Assembly (NCBI RefSeq): GCF_028609845.1
Contig: NZ_CP063191.1
Location: forward strand, 2,170,001 to 2,234,000
Direction of reading: 5' to 3'
Length of the DNA: 64,000 nucleotides
DNA from: Corynebacterium heidelbergense
GTDB lineage: Bacteria; Actinomycetota; Actinomycetes; Mycobacteriales; Mycobacteriaceae
Shown: positions 50,756-59,031 of the stretch, piece after piece
How positions within the stretch are numbered: position 1 is the stretch's first letter
Layout: every line of letters starts with the position of its first letter
Notes under the pieces: model-generated
Seen by the model: the letters and a program-made list of their open reading frames with translations, nothing else
The model's database searches: none
Told to the model about the DNA's origin: nothing
Program-made: the position numbers and the translations under genes

Positions 50756-51141
50756 GCGCGTGCTGCCTCTTTGCCATTGGCTTTTCTTCCGCCGGTGGGT
50801 TGGTGGTCGGGATATTGCTGTTGTGGATTGCGTGCCTGTCCCTGTGCCTAGTAATCGCCCCAGTTTTGGTGCTTTCCGCCCATGCACTGACCTATGAGGG
50901 GCTCATCCTGGTGCCGATTGTGCTGCTGTCGGGGATTTTCGGTTATCACCCGGCGGGGTTGCGGACGTTGGGCCATGCCCTGCCCACGAGTTTCGCCGTG
51001 GAATTTCTCGCCCAACCCTCGTGGTAGAGCGGCATAATGTGCCTGCTGGTCGCTGTAGTTTGGGCCGGAATGGGTTTCTGGTTGGCCGCTCGGGCGCTAA
51101 ATCGAGCCACCGTGGATGGGACGTTGGAGGTGGTCGTGTGA
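50752..51141 (+). pseudogene. Remnant of ABC-2 type permease with in-frame stop
   Basis: The frame encodes hydrophobic helices and LVPIVLLSGIFGYHPAGLRTLG, followed by LPTSFAVEFLAQPSW, the typical end of ABC-2 permeases. A TAG at 51025-51027 interrupts it. The same frame then continues through MCLLVAVVWAGMGFWLAARA to a natural TGA at 51139-51141 that overlaps the next GTG. The 5' half of the gene is missing, so this is decay by deletion plus nonsense mutation. Confidence 0.8.
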
Positions 51142-51935
51142 ATAGGCCGGGCCGCGATAGCCCTTGGGCTGTGGCGCTGCGGGTCGCCGCTCGCTCCACC
51201 CCTGCCCTGGCCAACTCGCGCACCGCTGCTACCTCGCTGGTCCTCCTGCCGTTGTTGGAGGTCCTGTTGCTGTTGTCCGTTGTCGCTTCCATGCGGCTGC
51301 CGGACGGGGTGCTGATCGCGGACGCCGGACTGGTGGTCTCCTCCGCCGGAGTCGTGGCCTTCGGAGGGGTGACGGCAGTGACCCGGGACCGAGCCCTCGG
51401 CGTGCTGGCGGACGTGATCACCACCCGTCCTTTGTCCCCGCGCTATTGGGTCTCCCGCTTTGCCCCGGTGGCTGCGTTTTCTGCGGCAACGTCCCTGTGC
51501 GCGGCGACGGGCGTGTTCATTGCAGACCCCGCGCACGACTCACACCGCTACGCGCTCACCCTGCTTTGCGCCATCCCGCTGGCGATCGTGGTGGGGGCCT
51601 GCGCGGGGATAGTGTGTTGCGTAGCGGCGATTGCCTGGCGTGATCCGTTCCTGCTGTCAAACCTCCTCGCAGCGGCCTTTCCGGTCACCGCCGGGGTCCT
51701 GCTGGAACACGCCCACTATCCGGTTGTTGTGCGGCAGATTGTCGGCGGGCTGCCATTGACGTGGTTGGTGCAATTTCTTCGGGACGCCACCAGCGGCGCG
51801 CCGGCTGGTGTTACCCTCGGGCACCTGGGACTGGAGTTGGTTGTTGACGGACTGTGGCTCGCTGCGGGGGTGGGGGCTGTCCTAATGGCGGCGCGGGTGA
51901 TGCTGCGGGACGGGCGGACCCTCGCCTTGATGTAG
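51138..51935 (+). CDS. ABC-2 type exporter permease, second subunit
   Basis: The 265-residue protein has six hydrophobic segments and the GVTAVTRDRALGVLADVITTRPLSPRYW loop (split here between two helices) common to ABC-2 permeases. GTG 51138 overlaps the stop of the ruined first permease. It appears intact but its ATPase and partner are broken, so it is probably non-functional and recently orphaned. The substrate is unknown. Its TAG stop lies inside a LexA-like box. Confidence 0.75.
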   Translation: MNRPGRDSPWAVALRVAARSTPALANSRTAATSLVLLPLLEVLLLLSVVASMRLPDGVLIADAGLVVSSAGVVAFGGVTAVTRDRALGVLADVITTRPLSPRYWVSRFAPVAAFSAATSLCAATGVFIADPAHDSHRYALTLLCAIPLAIVVGACAGIVCCVAAIAWRDPFLLSNLLAAAFPVTAGVLLEHAHYPVVVRQIVGGLPLTWLVQFLRDATSGAPAGVTLGHLGLELVVDGLWLAAGVGAVLMAARVMLRDGRTLALM

Positions 51936-51948
51936 AACAGGTGTTCGA
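51933..51948. promoter_or_regulatory. LexA-like SOS box upstream of the methyltransferase
   Basis: TAGAACAGGTGTTCGA differs from the actinobacterial SOS consensus TCGAACANNTGTTCGA at only one position. It lies 44 bp before the methyltransferase ATG but about 30 bp upstream of the best -10 element (TAACGT, 51980-51985), so it would sit just upstream of the -35 region. LexA binding is inferred from the motif only. Confidence 0.5.
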
Positions 51949-51992
51949 TACAAAAAGGGGTTCTCACCGACCTGACTGGTAACGTTCACCAC

Positions 51993-53096
51993 ATGAATCT
52001 GGGGCTTACATGCGTGGAAATCTGCGCCGGTGCAGGTGGACAGGCCTTGGGCTTGCACCGGGCGGGGTTCAGCCACCGCGCTGTGGTGGAAATCGATCCC
52101 CACGCCGTGGCCACTCTCTGCGCCAACCACCCCGAGTGGAACGTCATCCACGCCGATGTTGTGCACGAGTTTGATGGGCGGGAATTCGCTGGGGTGGACC
52201 TGCTGGCGGGGGGAGTCCCCTGCCCCCCATTTTCCATCGCGGGCAAGCAATTGGGCGGGGAGGATGAGCGTGATCTTTTCCCGCGGGCCATTGAGCTGGT
52301 CCGGGAGATGTCTCCCCGCGCCGTCCTACTGGAGAACGTTAAGGGCCTAGGGCAGAGGCGCTTTGATACCTACCGGTCCTCAATCATCGCCGCGCTGGAG
52401 GGCCTGGGGTACGAGGTGTTCTGGGAGTTGATCCAGGCGGCCGATTTCGGCGTGCCACAGTTGCGGCCTCGCTTCATTTTGGTGGCAATTCGCCGGGAGT
52501 ACGCCGAGCATTTCGCTTTCCCGGAACCGAGGACCCACCACACCACCGTTGGGGAAGCTCTGTACCCGCTGATGGCCTCCCGGGGTTGGCCCGGGGCCGG
52601 GACGTGGGCTCGTAAAGCCGACAAGGTGGCACCCACCCTCGTTGGTGGTTCTAAGAAGCACGGTGGTCCCGACGTTGGACCTAGCCGCGCTCGGGAGGCG
52701 TGGCGGGCCCTGGGAGTGAAGGGCAGCTCCATCGCGGAGACCGCACCACCTCCGGATTTTCCCGTCGATCCTCTGGTGGAAATGCCCCGCTTAACGGTGC
52801 AGATGGGTGGAGTGATCCAAGGGTTCCCCGCCGATTGGAAATGGCAGGGTGGCAAGACTGCTCAGTGGCGGCAAGTTGGCAACGCTTTTCCTCCGCCCGT
52901 TGCCGAGGCCATTGGACGCTCCATCGCAACGGCCCTGCGCCAGGGCCAAGAACTGGACCCCTCGACCTCGCCGTATAGAGGCCCAACGCGAACGAAAGCC
53001 CCCTGCCGATGGGCGGGGGGCTTTCGTACTCTGGCGGAGGATAGGGGATTTGAACCCCTGAGGGATGTGACTCCCGCACGCGTTCCAGGCGTGTGA
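51993..53096 (+). CDS. Orphan DNA (cytosine-5)-methyltransferase
   Basis: The 367-codon frame has the m5C methyltransferase motifs: I in CVEICAGAGGQALGLHRAGF, IV with catalytic C77 in GGVPCPPFS, VI as LLENVKG (112-118), VIII as QLRPRF, and X in QVGNAFPPPVAEAIGRSI. The target domain lies at about 190-270. No restriction endonuclease gene is adjacent. After about residue 320 the frame runs through a terminator hairpin and antisense into tRNA-Ser, so the last 40-45 residues are probably not ancestral. The TAACGT -10 lies 7 nt before the ATG. It may be part of a lost restriction-modification system or a solitary epigenetic enzyme. Confidence 0.9.
   Translation: MNLGLTCVEICAGAGGQALGLHRAGFSHRAVVEIDPHAVATLCANHPEWNVIHADVVHEFDGREFAGVDLLAGGVPCPPFSIAGKQLGGEDERDLFPRAIELVREMSPRAVLLENVKGLGQRRFDTYRSSIIAALEGLGYEVFWELIQAADFGVPQLRPRFILVAIRREYAEHFAFPEPRTHHTTVGEALYPLMASRGWPGAGTWARKADKVAPTLVGGSKKHGGPDVGPSRAREAWRALGVKGSSIAETAPPPDFPVDPLVEMPRLTVQMGGVIQGFPADWKWQGGKTAQWRQVGNAFPPPVAEAIGRSIATALRQGQELDPSTSPYRGPTRTKAPCRWAGGFRTLAEDRGFEPLRDVTPARVPGV
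52992..53027. terminator. Strong 12-bp hairpin terminator before tRNA-Ser
   Basis: ACGAAAGCCCCC (52992-53003) and GGGGGCTTTCGT (53016-53027) form a perfect 12-bp stem with a 12-nt loop. For the leftward tRNA-Ser it lies 5 nt after the 3' end. There is no long U tract, but CTTTCGT in the stem gives some U-richness. It is inside the open frame of the methyltransferase. Confidence 0.7.
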
Positions 53097-53120
53097 CATA
53101 GGCCGCTAGTCGAATCCTCC
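53032..53120 (-). tRNA. tRNA-Ser (anticodon GGA)
   Basis: The 89-nt minus-strand gene has acceptor GGAGGAT paired with ATCCTCC, discriminator G, an encoded CCA, a long variable arm and T-arm GGGTTCAAATCCC. The anticodon loop is CTGGAAC with GGA at 53084-53086. It is downstream of the methyltransferase, whose frame runs antisense into it. In mycobacteria a tRNA-Ser also neighbours the Rv3722c-like aminotransferase. Confidence 0.96.
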
Positions 53121-53221
53121 GCCGACCAATATACACAGGCACCCTAACCCCTCCAAAACCGCTGACAGTCGCCCTTTCGGGCCGGGCTTCTTTGTTCGCC
53201 CGCCCCCGAGCGTCTAACATG

Positions 53222-53318
53222 GGCTGCGGATTCCGCGCGGCGTCTATCTTGTGAACTCCCCCAGGGCAGGAATGCAGCAAGGGTCAACGAGCTCTAACGG
53301 GTGCGCGGGGTCCCCTTT
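53222..53318 (+). ncRNA. ffs: Signal recognition particle RNA (4.5S type)
   Basis: The segment contains the conserved SRP core CCAGGGCAGGAATGCAGCAAGGGT, here near 53261-53284, which binds Ffh. Flanking arms GGATTCCGCGC and GCGCGGGGTCC can pair to form the closing helix. A run of T at 53315-53321 follows and would terminate transcription. It is a small bacterial-type SRP RNA for targeting membrane proteins; ends are approximate. Confidence 0.85.
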
Positions 53319-53359
53319 TTTATCGCCGCCCACCCGGGCCGTGAACTAGCGTGACCACT

Positions 53360-54163
53360 ATGAACACGCAGCCCGTCCTCCTCGACACATCCGGCCCCAT
53401 CGCGCACGTGCGGCTCAACCGCCCCGGCAAGCTCAACTCGCTCACGCTGGAAACACTCGAGCAGCTCGTGGCAACCGCCCACCGCATCCGGGCAGACAAG
53501 TCCATCCGCGCAGTGATCATCTCCGGAACCGACCACAACTTCACCGCCGGCCTGGACTTCGCTACCGCACTCAAAGACCCCGCACGGGTAGCCAAAACCT
53601 TCCTTCCCCGGCCCTGGCGCGGCACAAACACATTTCAAGAAGCAGTGTGGGCCTTCCGCCGCCTGCCCGTCCCCGTCATCGCCGCGGTAGAGGGGTACTG
53701 CTTCGGCGGCGGAGTCCAAATCGCCCTCGGGGCCGACTACCGCTTCACCACCGCGGACGCCAAATGGTCCGTTCTGGAAGCCAAGTGGGGACTCATCCCG
53801 GACATGTCCGGAATCTACGCAATAAAACAACTCCTCCCCATCGACACCGCCAAACGCCTGGCCATGACCGGTGAGGTATTCAGCGGAGAGCGGGCGGCTG
53901 CGCTGGGGTTGGCGTCCGAAATACATGAGGACCCAGAAACAGCGGCGCGCGAGCTAGCCGAACAGATCGCAACGAGATCACCGGACTCCGTGGCGCAGGC
54001 AAAGCGCATCTTCGACTCGACATGGACGGCTGGGGAGCGCCGCACGTTCCTGGCCGAACGTCTGCGGCAAATGCGCCTGCTGGGGCTGAAGAACACCGCG
54101 ATCGCGCGGACGTCGGCGCTAAAGAAGCAAGTGCCGAGCTTCCGCCCGCGCTCCGGGCGCTAG
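53360..54163 (+). CDS. Enoyl-CoA hydratase/isomerase family protein
   Basis: The 267-residue crotonase-fold protein has VRLNRPGKLNSLTLETLEQL, HNFTAGLDFATAL, the oxyanion-hole segment AAVEGYCFGGGVQIALGADYRF and AKWGLIPDMSG. In crotonases one acid residue of that last region protonates the substrate; the D of PDMSG may serve. The specific acyl-CoA is unknown. ATG 53360 lies 7 nt after a TAGCGT -10, so it is chosen over GTG 53351. It converges with gluQRS across 2 bp. Confidence 0.86.
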   Translation: MNTQPVLLDTSGPIAHVRLNRPGKLNSLTLETLEQLVATAHRIRADKSIRAVIISGTDHNFTAGLDFATALKDPARVAKTFLPRPWRGTNTFQEAVWAFRRLPVPVIAAVEGYCFGGGVQIALGADYRFTTADAKWSVLEAKWGLIPDMSGIYAIKQLLPIDTAKRLAMTGEVFSGERAAALGLASEIHEDPETAARELAEQIATRSPDSVAQAKRIFDSTWTAGERRTFLAERLRQMRLLGLKNTAIARTSALKKQVPSFRPRSGR

Positions 54164-54165
54164 GC

Positions 54166-55098
54166 TCACCCCGGGAACGTGACGGGCTCGTGCGACAAGC
54201 CGGCCGGATCGAAGCGAATCAGTAGATCCTCGATCCACCCGCGCCCCGCTGCCCCGTCCCGTGGGGCAAGCGCCGAGGCGAGGGACCGCTCGATCCACGC
54301 TCGTGCTTCGCCAGGGCCGATCTCGCGCAGAGTTACGGCCCCATCGCGCTTGGCCAAACGCTTGCCCGTGGGGCCCAGCACCAGCGGCACGTGAACGTAC
54401 GTGCGCGCGGGCAACCCCAACAGGTGGGCCAGGTAGGCCTGCCGCGGCGCGCTGGATAGAAGATCCTCCCCGCGCACCACCTGGTCCACCCCGGCGTGGG
54501 CATCGTCGACGACAACGGCGAGGTTGTAGGCAAACTCCGGGGCCTGGCCGCCGCGCCGCAGAACGAAGTCGTCCACCTCGCCGGTGAATTTCCGGTCGCG
54601 AGCCTCCGCAGCAAAGCCCTCGGCAACGGCCCAGTGGCGCACGTCCGCCCGGAGGCGCAACGAGGGCACGCGGCCCTGCTCCGCCAACTGCTCGCGCCGT
54701 GCGGTACGCTGCCGCTCCGTCAGGTTGCGGCAGGTCCCCGGGTAGCGGCCGGGGATGGCATGGGGTGCTCGGGAGGCCTCGGCGATCTCCTTCCGGGAGC
54801 AGTAGCACTCGTATACGCGGTCGGCGTCGATCAGCGTTCTGAGGGCCCGTTGATACAGGGCAAGGGACTGCTGCTGTGTGGCAATCGGGCCGTCGGAGAC
54901 CACCCCCATGCTCGCCAGATCCGCCACCTGGCGCTGCGCCGCCTCAGGGGACGAACGCTGGGCGTCAATATCGTCGATGCGGATGAGGAAGTCCCGGCCA
55001 GACTGCCGCGCGAACAACCACGCCAAAACGGCAGTGCGCAGATTGCCCAGGTGCAGATCCCCGCTGGGGCTGGGGGCATAACGGCCAGCTTTGGTCAC
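54166..55098 (-). CDS. gluQRS: Glutamyl-Q tRNA(Asp) synthetase
   Basis: The 310-residue protein is a GluRS catalytic core without the anticodon-binding domain. It begins [20 protein letters not shown] (HIGH-like HLGN), has a zinc-binding CYC region ([12 protein letters not shown]), and the KMSKS-like [12 protein letters not shown]. It attaches glutamate to queuosine in tRNA(Asp). Only 50-600 bp away is tgt, which puts the queuine base into tRNA. A DoxX-like gene lies between them. The start is GTG 55098. Confidence 0.93.
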   Translation of the reverse strand: MTKAGRYAPSPSGDLHLGNLRTAVLAWLFARQSGRDFLIRIDDIDAQRSSPEAAQRQVADLASMGVVSDGPIATQQQSLALYQRALRTLIDADRVYECYCSRKEIAEASRAPHAIPGRYPGTCRNLTERQRTARREQLAEQGRVPSLRLRADVRHWAVAEGFAAEARDRKFTGEVDDFVLRRGGQAPEFAYNLAVVVDDAHAGVDQVVRGEDLLSSAPRQAYLAHLLGLPARTYVHVPLVLGPTGKRLAKRDGAVTLREIGPGEARAWIERSLASALAPRDGAAGRGWIEDLLIRFDPAGLSHEPVTFPG

Positions 55099-55149
55099 TT
55101 AAGCTCCGCTGCGGTAGGGCGACAAGACACACCCCCTATTCTTGCAGGC

Positions 55150-55587
55150 TCAACGATTCGGCAAACCCGCCGCCTTCAACGCCGCAGCCACCAACGCAGG
55201 CTGGCCGAACAGGCGGATCAGGCGTTTGCGGTCCGTGTCCAGCCCGAAAGCGTCGTGGCGCTCAGCGTACTGGCTCACGTTGCCCGGGAAGATGGCCACG
55301 TAAAAAGCCGCCAACCCCGTGCCAATCGCCTTCCGGTACTTCGGCAGCGCCAGCAACGCCGTGCCGAAGGCCAGCTCCACCACCCCGGAGCTGAGCACCA
55401 CGAAATCCTTGTCCATGGGGAACCAATCCGGAACCTGCGCTTGGAAGTCCTTGCGGGCGAAGGTGAGGTGACAGGTTCCGGCCCAGGACATCATGGCCCC
55501 CAGGCCGATGCGGGCGATGTTCTCCCCGGTCGTGGGTTTCGGCGCTGGCTTCATCAGATTGCGCAGGGACTGTTGCAGGTCGGCCAT
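55150..55587 (-). CDS. DoxX-like membrane protein, second copy
   Basis: The 145-residue protein has four hydrophobic helices and is a paralogue of the gene at 44599-44982. Shared features are the FF/FP-containing loop before SGVVELAFGTALLAL and the VAIFPGN motif. It may modulate membrane redox functions, as some DoxX proteins do, but this is a guess. The ATG 55587 is preceded by AGGAGCC on the minus strand. It is divergent from tgt. Confidence 0.75.
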   Translation of the reverse strand: MADLQQSLRNLMKPAPKPTTGENIARIGLGAMMSWAGTCHLTFARKDFQAQVPDWFPMDKDFVVLSSGVVELAFGTALLALPKYRKAIGTGLAAFYVAIFPGNVSQYAERHDAFGLDTDRKRLIRLFGQPALVAAALKAAGLPNR

Positions 55588-55682
55588 CGGTGTAGGCTCC
55601 TTCCAAAAAGCGGTTTACTGCTGCACGCAACCACGCCCGGGCCGCATTCATTCCGCGATGGCCGTGGCCTAAAGTGCCACAC

Positions 55683-57008
55683 ATGCGCCCGAACCCCTGT
55701 GCCCCGCAAGACCCCGCGCCAGCGACGGACACCTGGTTCCAGCTCTGTTCCCGCCTGGAGCACGTCACGCGCCCCGGCCGCGACACTGCACCCGCGCTTG
55801 GGCGGACGGGCGTCCTCAATACCCCCCACGGCATCATCCGCACCCCCGCATTCATCCCCGTGGCCACCAAGGCCACCGTCAAAACCCTCACCCCGGAACA
55901 GGTGAAAAGCACCGGGGCCCAGGCGATTCTGTCTAACGCCTACCACCTGTACCTCCAGCCTGGCCCGGACATCGTGGACGAGGCCGGCGGAGTCGCGGCC
56001 TTCGAGAACTGGCGCGGGCCCACCTACACGGACTCCGGGGGTTTCCAGGTAATGAGCCTGGGAGTGGGGTTCAAGAAGGTGCTGGCGATGGACACCTCCG
56101 GATTGGATACCTCCGACATCGTCGCCCAGCAGGCTAAACGCATGGCCGTGGTGGACGAGGACGGCGTGGATTTCCGCAGCGTGATCGACGGCTCCAAGCA
56201 CCGTTTCACCCCGGAGGTCAGCATGCAGATCCAGCACCAGCTTGGCGCGGACATCATGTTCGCGTTCGACGAGCTGACCACCCTGGTCAACACCCGCGTG
56301 TACCAAGAGCGCTCCGTGGAACGCACCCACCGCTGGGCCGAGCGCTGCCTCGCAGAGCACGACCGGCTGACCCAGGCCCGTCCCCATCGACCTCTCCAAT
56401 CCCTGTGGGGGGTCGTCCAGGGGGCTCAATACGAAGATTTACGACGCCAAGCGGCGCGCGGCCTGGTGGCTCTCTCCGAGCAGGCGGAGCAGCGCGGGTG
56501 CCGCGGTTTTGGGGGATATGGGATCGGCGGCGCCCTGGAAAAGGAGAACCTGGGCACAATCGTGGACTGGGTCAGCCAGGAACTCCCGGAGGAAAAACCG
56601 CGCCACCTGCTGGGGATTTCCGAACCGGATGACCTGTTCACCGCGATCGCGGCAGGGGCGGACACCTTCGACTGTGTCGCGCCCACGCGGCTGGGCCGGC
56701 GCGGCGGGGTGTACACCCTGGACGGGCGTATCAACCTCACCGGGGCAAGGTTCAGGCGGGACTTCTCCCCCATCGACGCCGAAGTCGGCGGTTATGTCTG
56801 TGAAAACTACAGCCGCGCCTACATCCACCACCTTCTCAAGGCCAAGGAGTTCCTGGCGGGCACGCTGTGCACGCTGCACAACCTGCACTTCATGGTGGGG
56901 CTTGTCGACCGGATCCGGCAGGCCATCGACGAAGGCAGATTCGAGGAGTACCGGGATCAGTTCCTCTCCCGCTACTACGGGGCCGAGTGGAAAGACCACA
57001 TTGGCTAA
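55683..57008 (+). CDS. tgt: Queuine/guanine tRNA-ribosyltransferase (Tgt), zinc site altered
   Basis: The 441-residue protein has Tgt motifs YTDSGGFQVMSLG, DIMFAFDELT, GYGIGGALEKENL, DCVAPTRLGRRGGVYT and RAYIHHLLKAKEFLAG. It exchanges G34 of GUN-anticodon tRNAs for queuine or a precursor. The zinc motif that is normally CxCxxC is EVGGYVC (V368, G370, C373): two of three zinc cysteines are missing, while the histidine of LHNLHFM remains. Start ATG 55683 lies 7 nt after TAAAGT; GTG 55674 is possible. gluQRS nearby acts on the product. bioF overlaps its stop by 8 bp. Confidence 0.9.
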   Translation: MRPNPCAPQDPAPATDTWFQLCSRLEHVTRPGRDTAPALGRTGVLNTPHGIIRTPAFIPVATKATVKTLTPEQVKSTGAQAILSNAYHLYLQPGPDIVDEAGGVAAFENWRGPTYTDSGGFQVMSLGVGFKKVLAMDTSGLDTSDIVAQQAKRMAVVDEDGVDFRSVIDGSKHRFTPEVSMQIQHQLGADIMFAFDELTTLVNTRVYQERSVERTHRWAERCLAEHDRLTQARPHRPLQSLWGVVQGAQYEDLRRQAARGLVALSEQAEQRGCRGFGGYGIGGALEKENLGTIVDWVSQELPEEKPRHLLGISEPDDLFTAIAAGADTFDCVAPTRLGRRGGVYTLDGRINLTGARFRRDFSPIDAEVGGYVCENYSRAYIHHLLKAKEFLAGTLCTLHNLHFMVGLVDRIRQAIDEGRFEEYRDQFLSRYYGAEWKDHIG

Positions 57009-58206
57009 ACCCGCCGGGACGCAGCGCCGCGAGGAGCATTGGCGCCACCTCGCCCAACGCCTGGCCGCCTGGGAGGGGGCCGGGCTGGGCCGAACGATGG
57101 TTCCCTTCGACACGGCCCAGGATCCGGAGGCCATTGTGGACGGCCAGCGGCGCCTGCTGTTCTCCAGTAGCAATTACCTGGGGTTGGCCACGCACCCGAA
57201 AGTCCTGGCGGCAGCACAGCGGGCCCTCCTGCACTACGGGGCCGGTTCCGGGGGCTCCCGGCTAACCACGGGGACCACCAGGGAACACCTGGCCCTGGAA
57301 GCGGATCTGGCCGAGTGGCTGGGCTTCGAGGATTGCGCCTTCTTCGCCACCGGATTCGCGGCCAACCTCGCCGCGGTCAGCACGTATTCCGACGCGGATA
57401 CGGTGATCTTCTCGGATGAGCGCAATCACGCCAGTCTCATCGACGGGTGCCGCAGCGCGAAGAAGGCCGACCTGGTCATCTATCCCCACCGGGACCTGCG
57501 CGCCCTGGACACCGCGATGGCGCAACGCTTGCGCGCAGGTCGGCGGGGCTTGCTGGTCAGCGATGGGGTCTTCTCCATGGACGGCACCCTGGCCGACGTG
57601 GCGGGGCTTATGCGCCTATGCCAGCGGCACGGCTGCCTGCTTCTCATCGACGATGCCCACGGCATCGGCACGGTTGGGGACGGGCGCGGCTGCGCAATGA
57701 AACCCCGACCGGACATCCTCGTCGGCACGGCGAGCAAAGCCCTCGGGGCCGAAGGCGGATTCGTCTGCGGCCCCCGTGATGCGATCCAGTTGCTGCGCAA
57801 CCAGGGGCGGTCCTTCGTGTTCTCCACCGCCAACGCGGCACCCATCATCGCCGCTGCCCGGGCCGCAGTGGAGGTCATTCGCACTGATCCCGGTCACGTA
57901 CGGCGCCTGCAATCCAACGTGAGCTACCTGCACCGGGGGTTGGTTGCGCTGGGGTTGAACGTGCCGGAACCCTACTCACCCATTGTCCCCATTCCCCTCG
58001 GGGATGAGACTGTGGCGATGGGCGTGGCGGCGTCGCTAACAAGAAAGGGCCTACACGTGCCCGCCATCCGATACCCCACCGTGCCCCGCGGGGCCGCAAT
58101 TCTGCGGATTACCGTGATGTCCACCCACCGGACCGAGCAGATCGACGCCCTCCTCGGCGCGCTGGCAGACACCCTGCCCCACCACTGCCAACTGCCGCAG
58201 AAGTGA
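57001..58206 (+). CDS. bioF: 8-amino-7-oxononanoate synthase (BioF)
   Basis: The 401-residue PLP enzyme condenses pimeloyl-ACP/CoA with alanine in biotin synthesis. Motifs are SSSNYLGLATHP, GSGGSRLTTGTTREHLALE, SDERNHASLIDGC, LLIDDAHGIGTVG and the PLP lysine in GTASKALGAEGGFV. The TTG start overlaps the tgt stop by 8 bp, so they are coupled. bioD and bioA lie 5 kb away on the other strand. A related alpha-oxoamine synthase (KBL/ALAS) is possible, but the presence of bioA and bioD favours BioF. C. glutamicum ATCC 13032 is described as a biotin auxotroph, so this strain differs. Confidence 0.88.
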   Translation: MAKPAGTQRREEHWRHLAQRLAAWEGAGLGRTMVPFDTAQDPEAIVDGQRRLLFSSSNYLGLATHPKVLAAAQRALLHYGAGSGGSRLTTGTTREHLALEADLAEWLGFEDCAFFATGFAANLAAVSTYSDADTVIFSDERNHASLIDGCRSAKKADLVIYPHRDLRALDTAMAQRLRAGRRGLLVSDGVFSMDGTLADVAGLMRLCQRHGCLLLIDDAHGIGTVGDGRGCAMKPRPDILVGTASKALGAEGGFVCGPRDAIQLLRNQGRSFVFSTANAAPIIAAARAAVEVIRTDPGHVRRLQSNVSYLHRGLVALGLNVPEPYSPIVPIPLGDETVAMGVAASLTRKGLHVPAIRYPTVPRGAAILRITVMSTHRTEQIDALLGALADTLPHHCQLPQK

Positions 58207-58440
58207 CGGCCAACGGCGGTTATCTCCGTTTAGGACTACACTTGGGATTGCGCTATAGGTGCAACCGGCCCCGGAGGCTATCGCGAACGGCCAACCGTGG
58301 AGAAACGCGACAGCCGAAACGGGCCACAGGCTAAACGTGGGACCCCTTAGCGGCACGCCGACAGGCTCCCACCACCACAAGAATCGGCCCCCAACTACTT
58401 TCCCTGCCAACGGGCCGACGTAATGAAGGAGAACGCCAAT

Positions 58441-58938
58441 ATGGCTGAGAACAACAAGTCCGCCGACACCGCTTCCCACACGCCCAACACCCCGGCAAAG
58501 ACCAACGAGTCCTCCGCCAATGGCTCCGCACTGGTCACTAGCAACGGACAGACCTCCATCTCCGACTCCGTCGTGTCCAAGATCGCCGGCATGGCTGCCC
58601 GCGAGGTCACCGGTGTCTACGACCTCGGTGGCGGTACCGCTCGCGTCGTCGGCGCCCTGCGCGAGCGCATCCCCGGTGGCCGCGTGAACGTCCAGCAGGG
58701 CGTGTCCGTGGAGGTCGGCGAGCGCGAGGCAGCCGCGGACATCGGCGTGGTCGCCGAATACGGTGTGGCTATCCACGAGCTCGCGGAGGCCATCCGCCGT
58801 AACGTCATCATCTCGGTTGAGCGGATGACCGGACTGGGTGTCAACGAAGTCAACGTCACCGTGCACGATGTGCACCTGCCCGACGAGGATGAGGACGAGC
58901 AGGACTCTGAGTCCGAGAACGTCACCCGCGTCCAGTAA
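58441..58938 (+). CDS. Asp23/Gls24-family envelope stress protein
   Basis: The 165-residue protein has a disordered Ser/Thr/Asn-rich start (1-45), the Asp23 domain (SISDSVVSKIAGMAAREVTGVYDLGG, ADIGVVAEYGVAIHELAEAI, EVNVTVHDVHLP) and an acidic tail. In Staphylococcus Asp23 sits under the membrane and is tied to AmaP. ATG 58441 follows AAGGAG by 9 nt; ATG 58423 upstream is rejected as it precedes the RBS. A 234-bp promoter region precedes it, and four related genes follow. Confidence 0.88.
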   Translation: MAENNKSADTASHTPNTPAKTNESSANGSALVTSNGQTSISDSVVSKIAGMAAREVTGVYDLGGGTARVVGALRERIPGGRVNVQQGVSVEVGEREAAADIGVVAEYGVAIHELAEAIRRNVIISVERMTGLGVNEVNVTVHDVHLPDEDEDEQDSESENVTRVQ

Positions 58939-59031
58939 AACCTCGCGCAGAACCCATTCACGCCGGGCAGCGCTGCGCCCTTGGGCACGCACCAAACGCG
59001 CAGTCTAGGCCCATTGACCATTGGACGTGTC

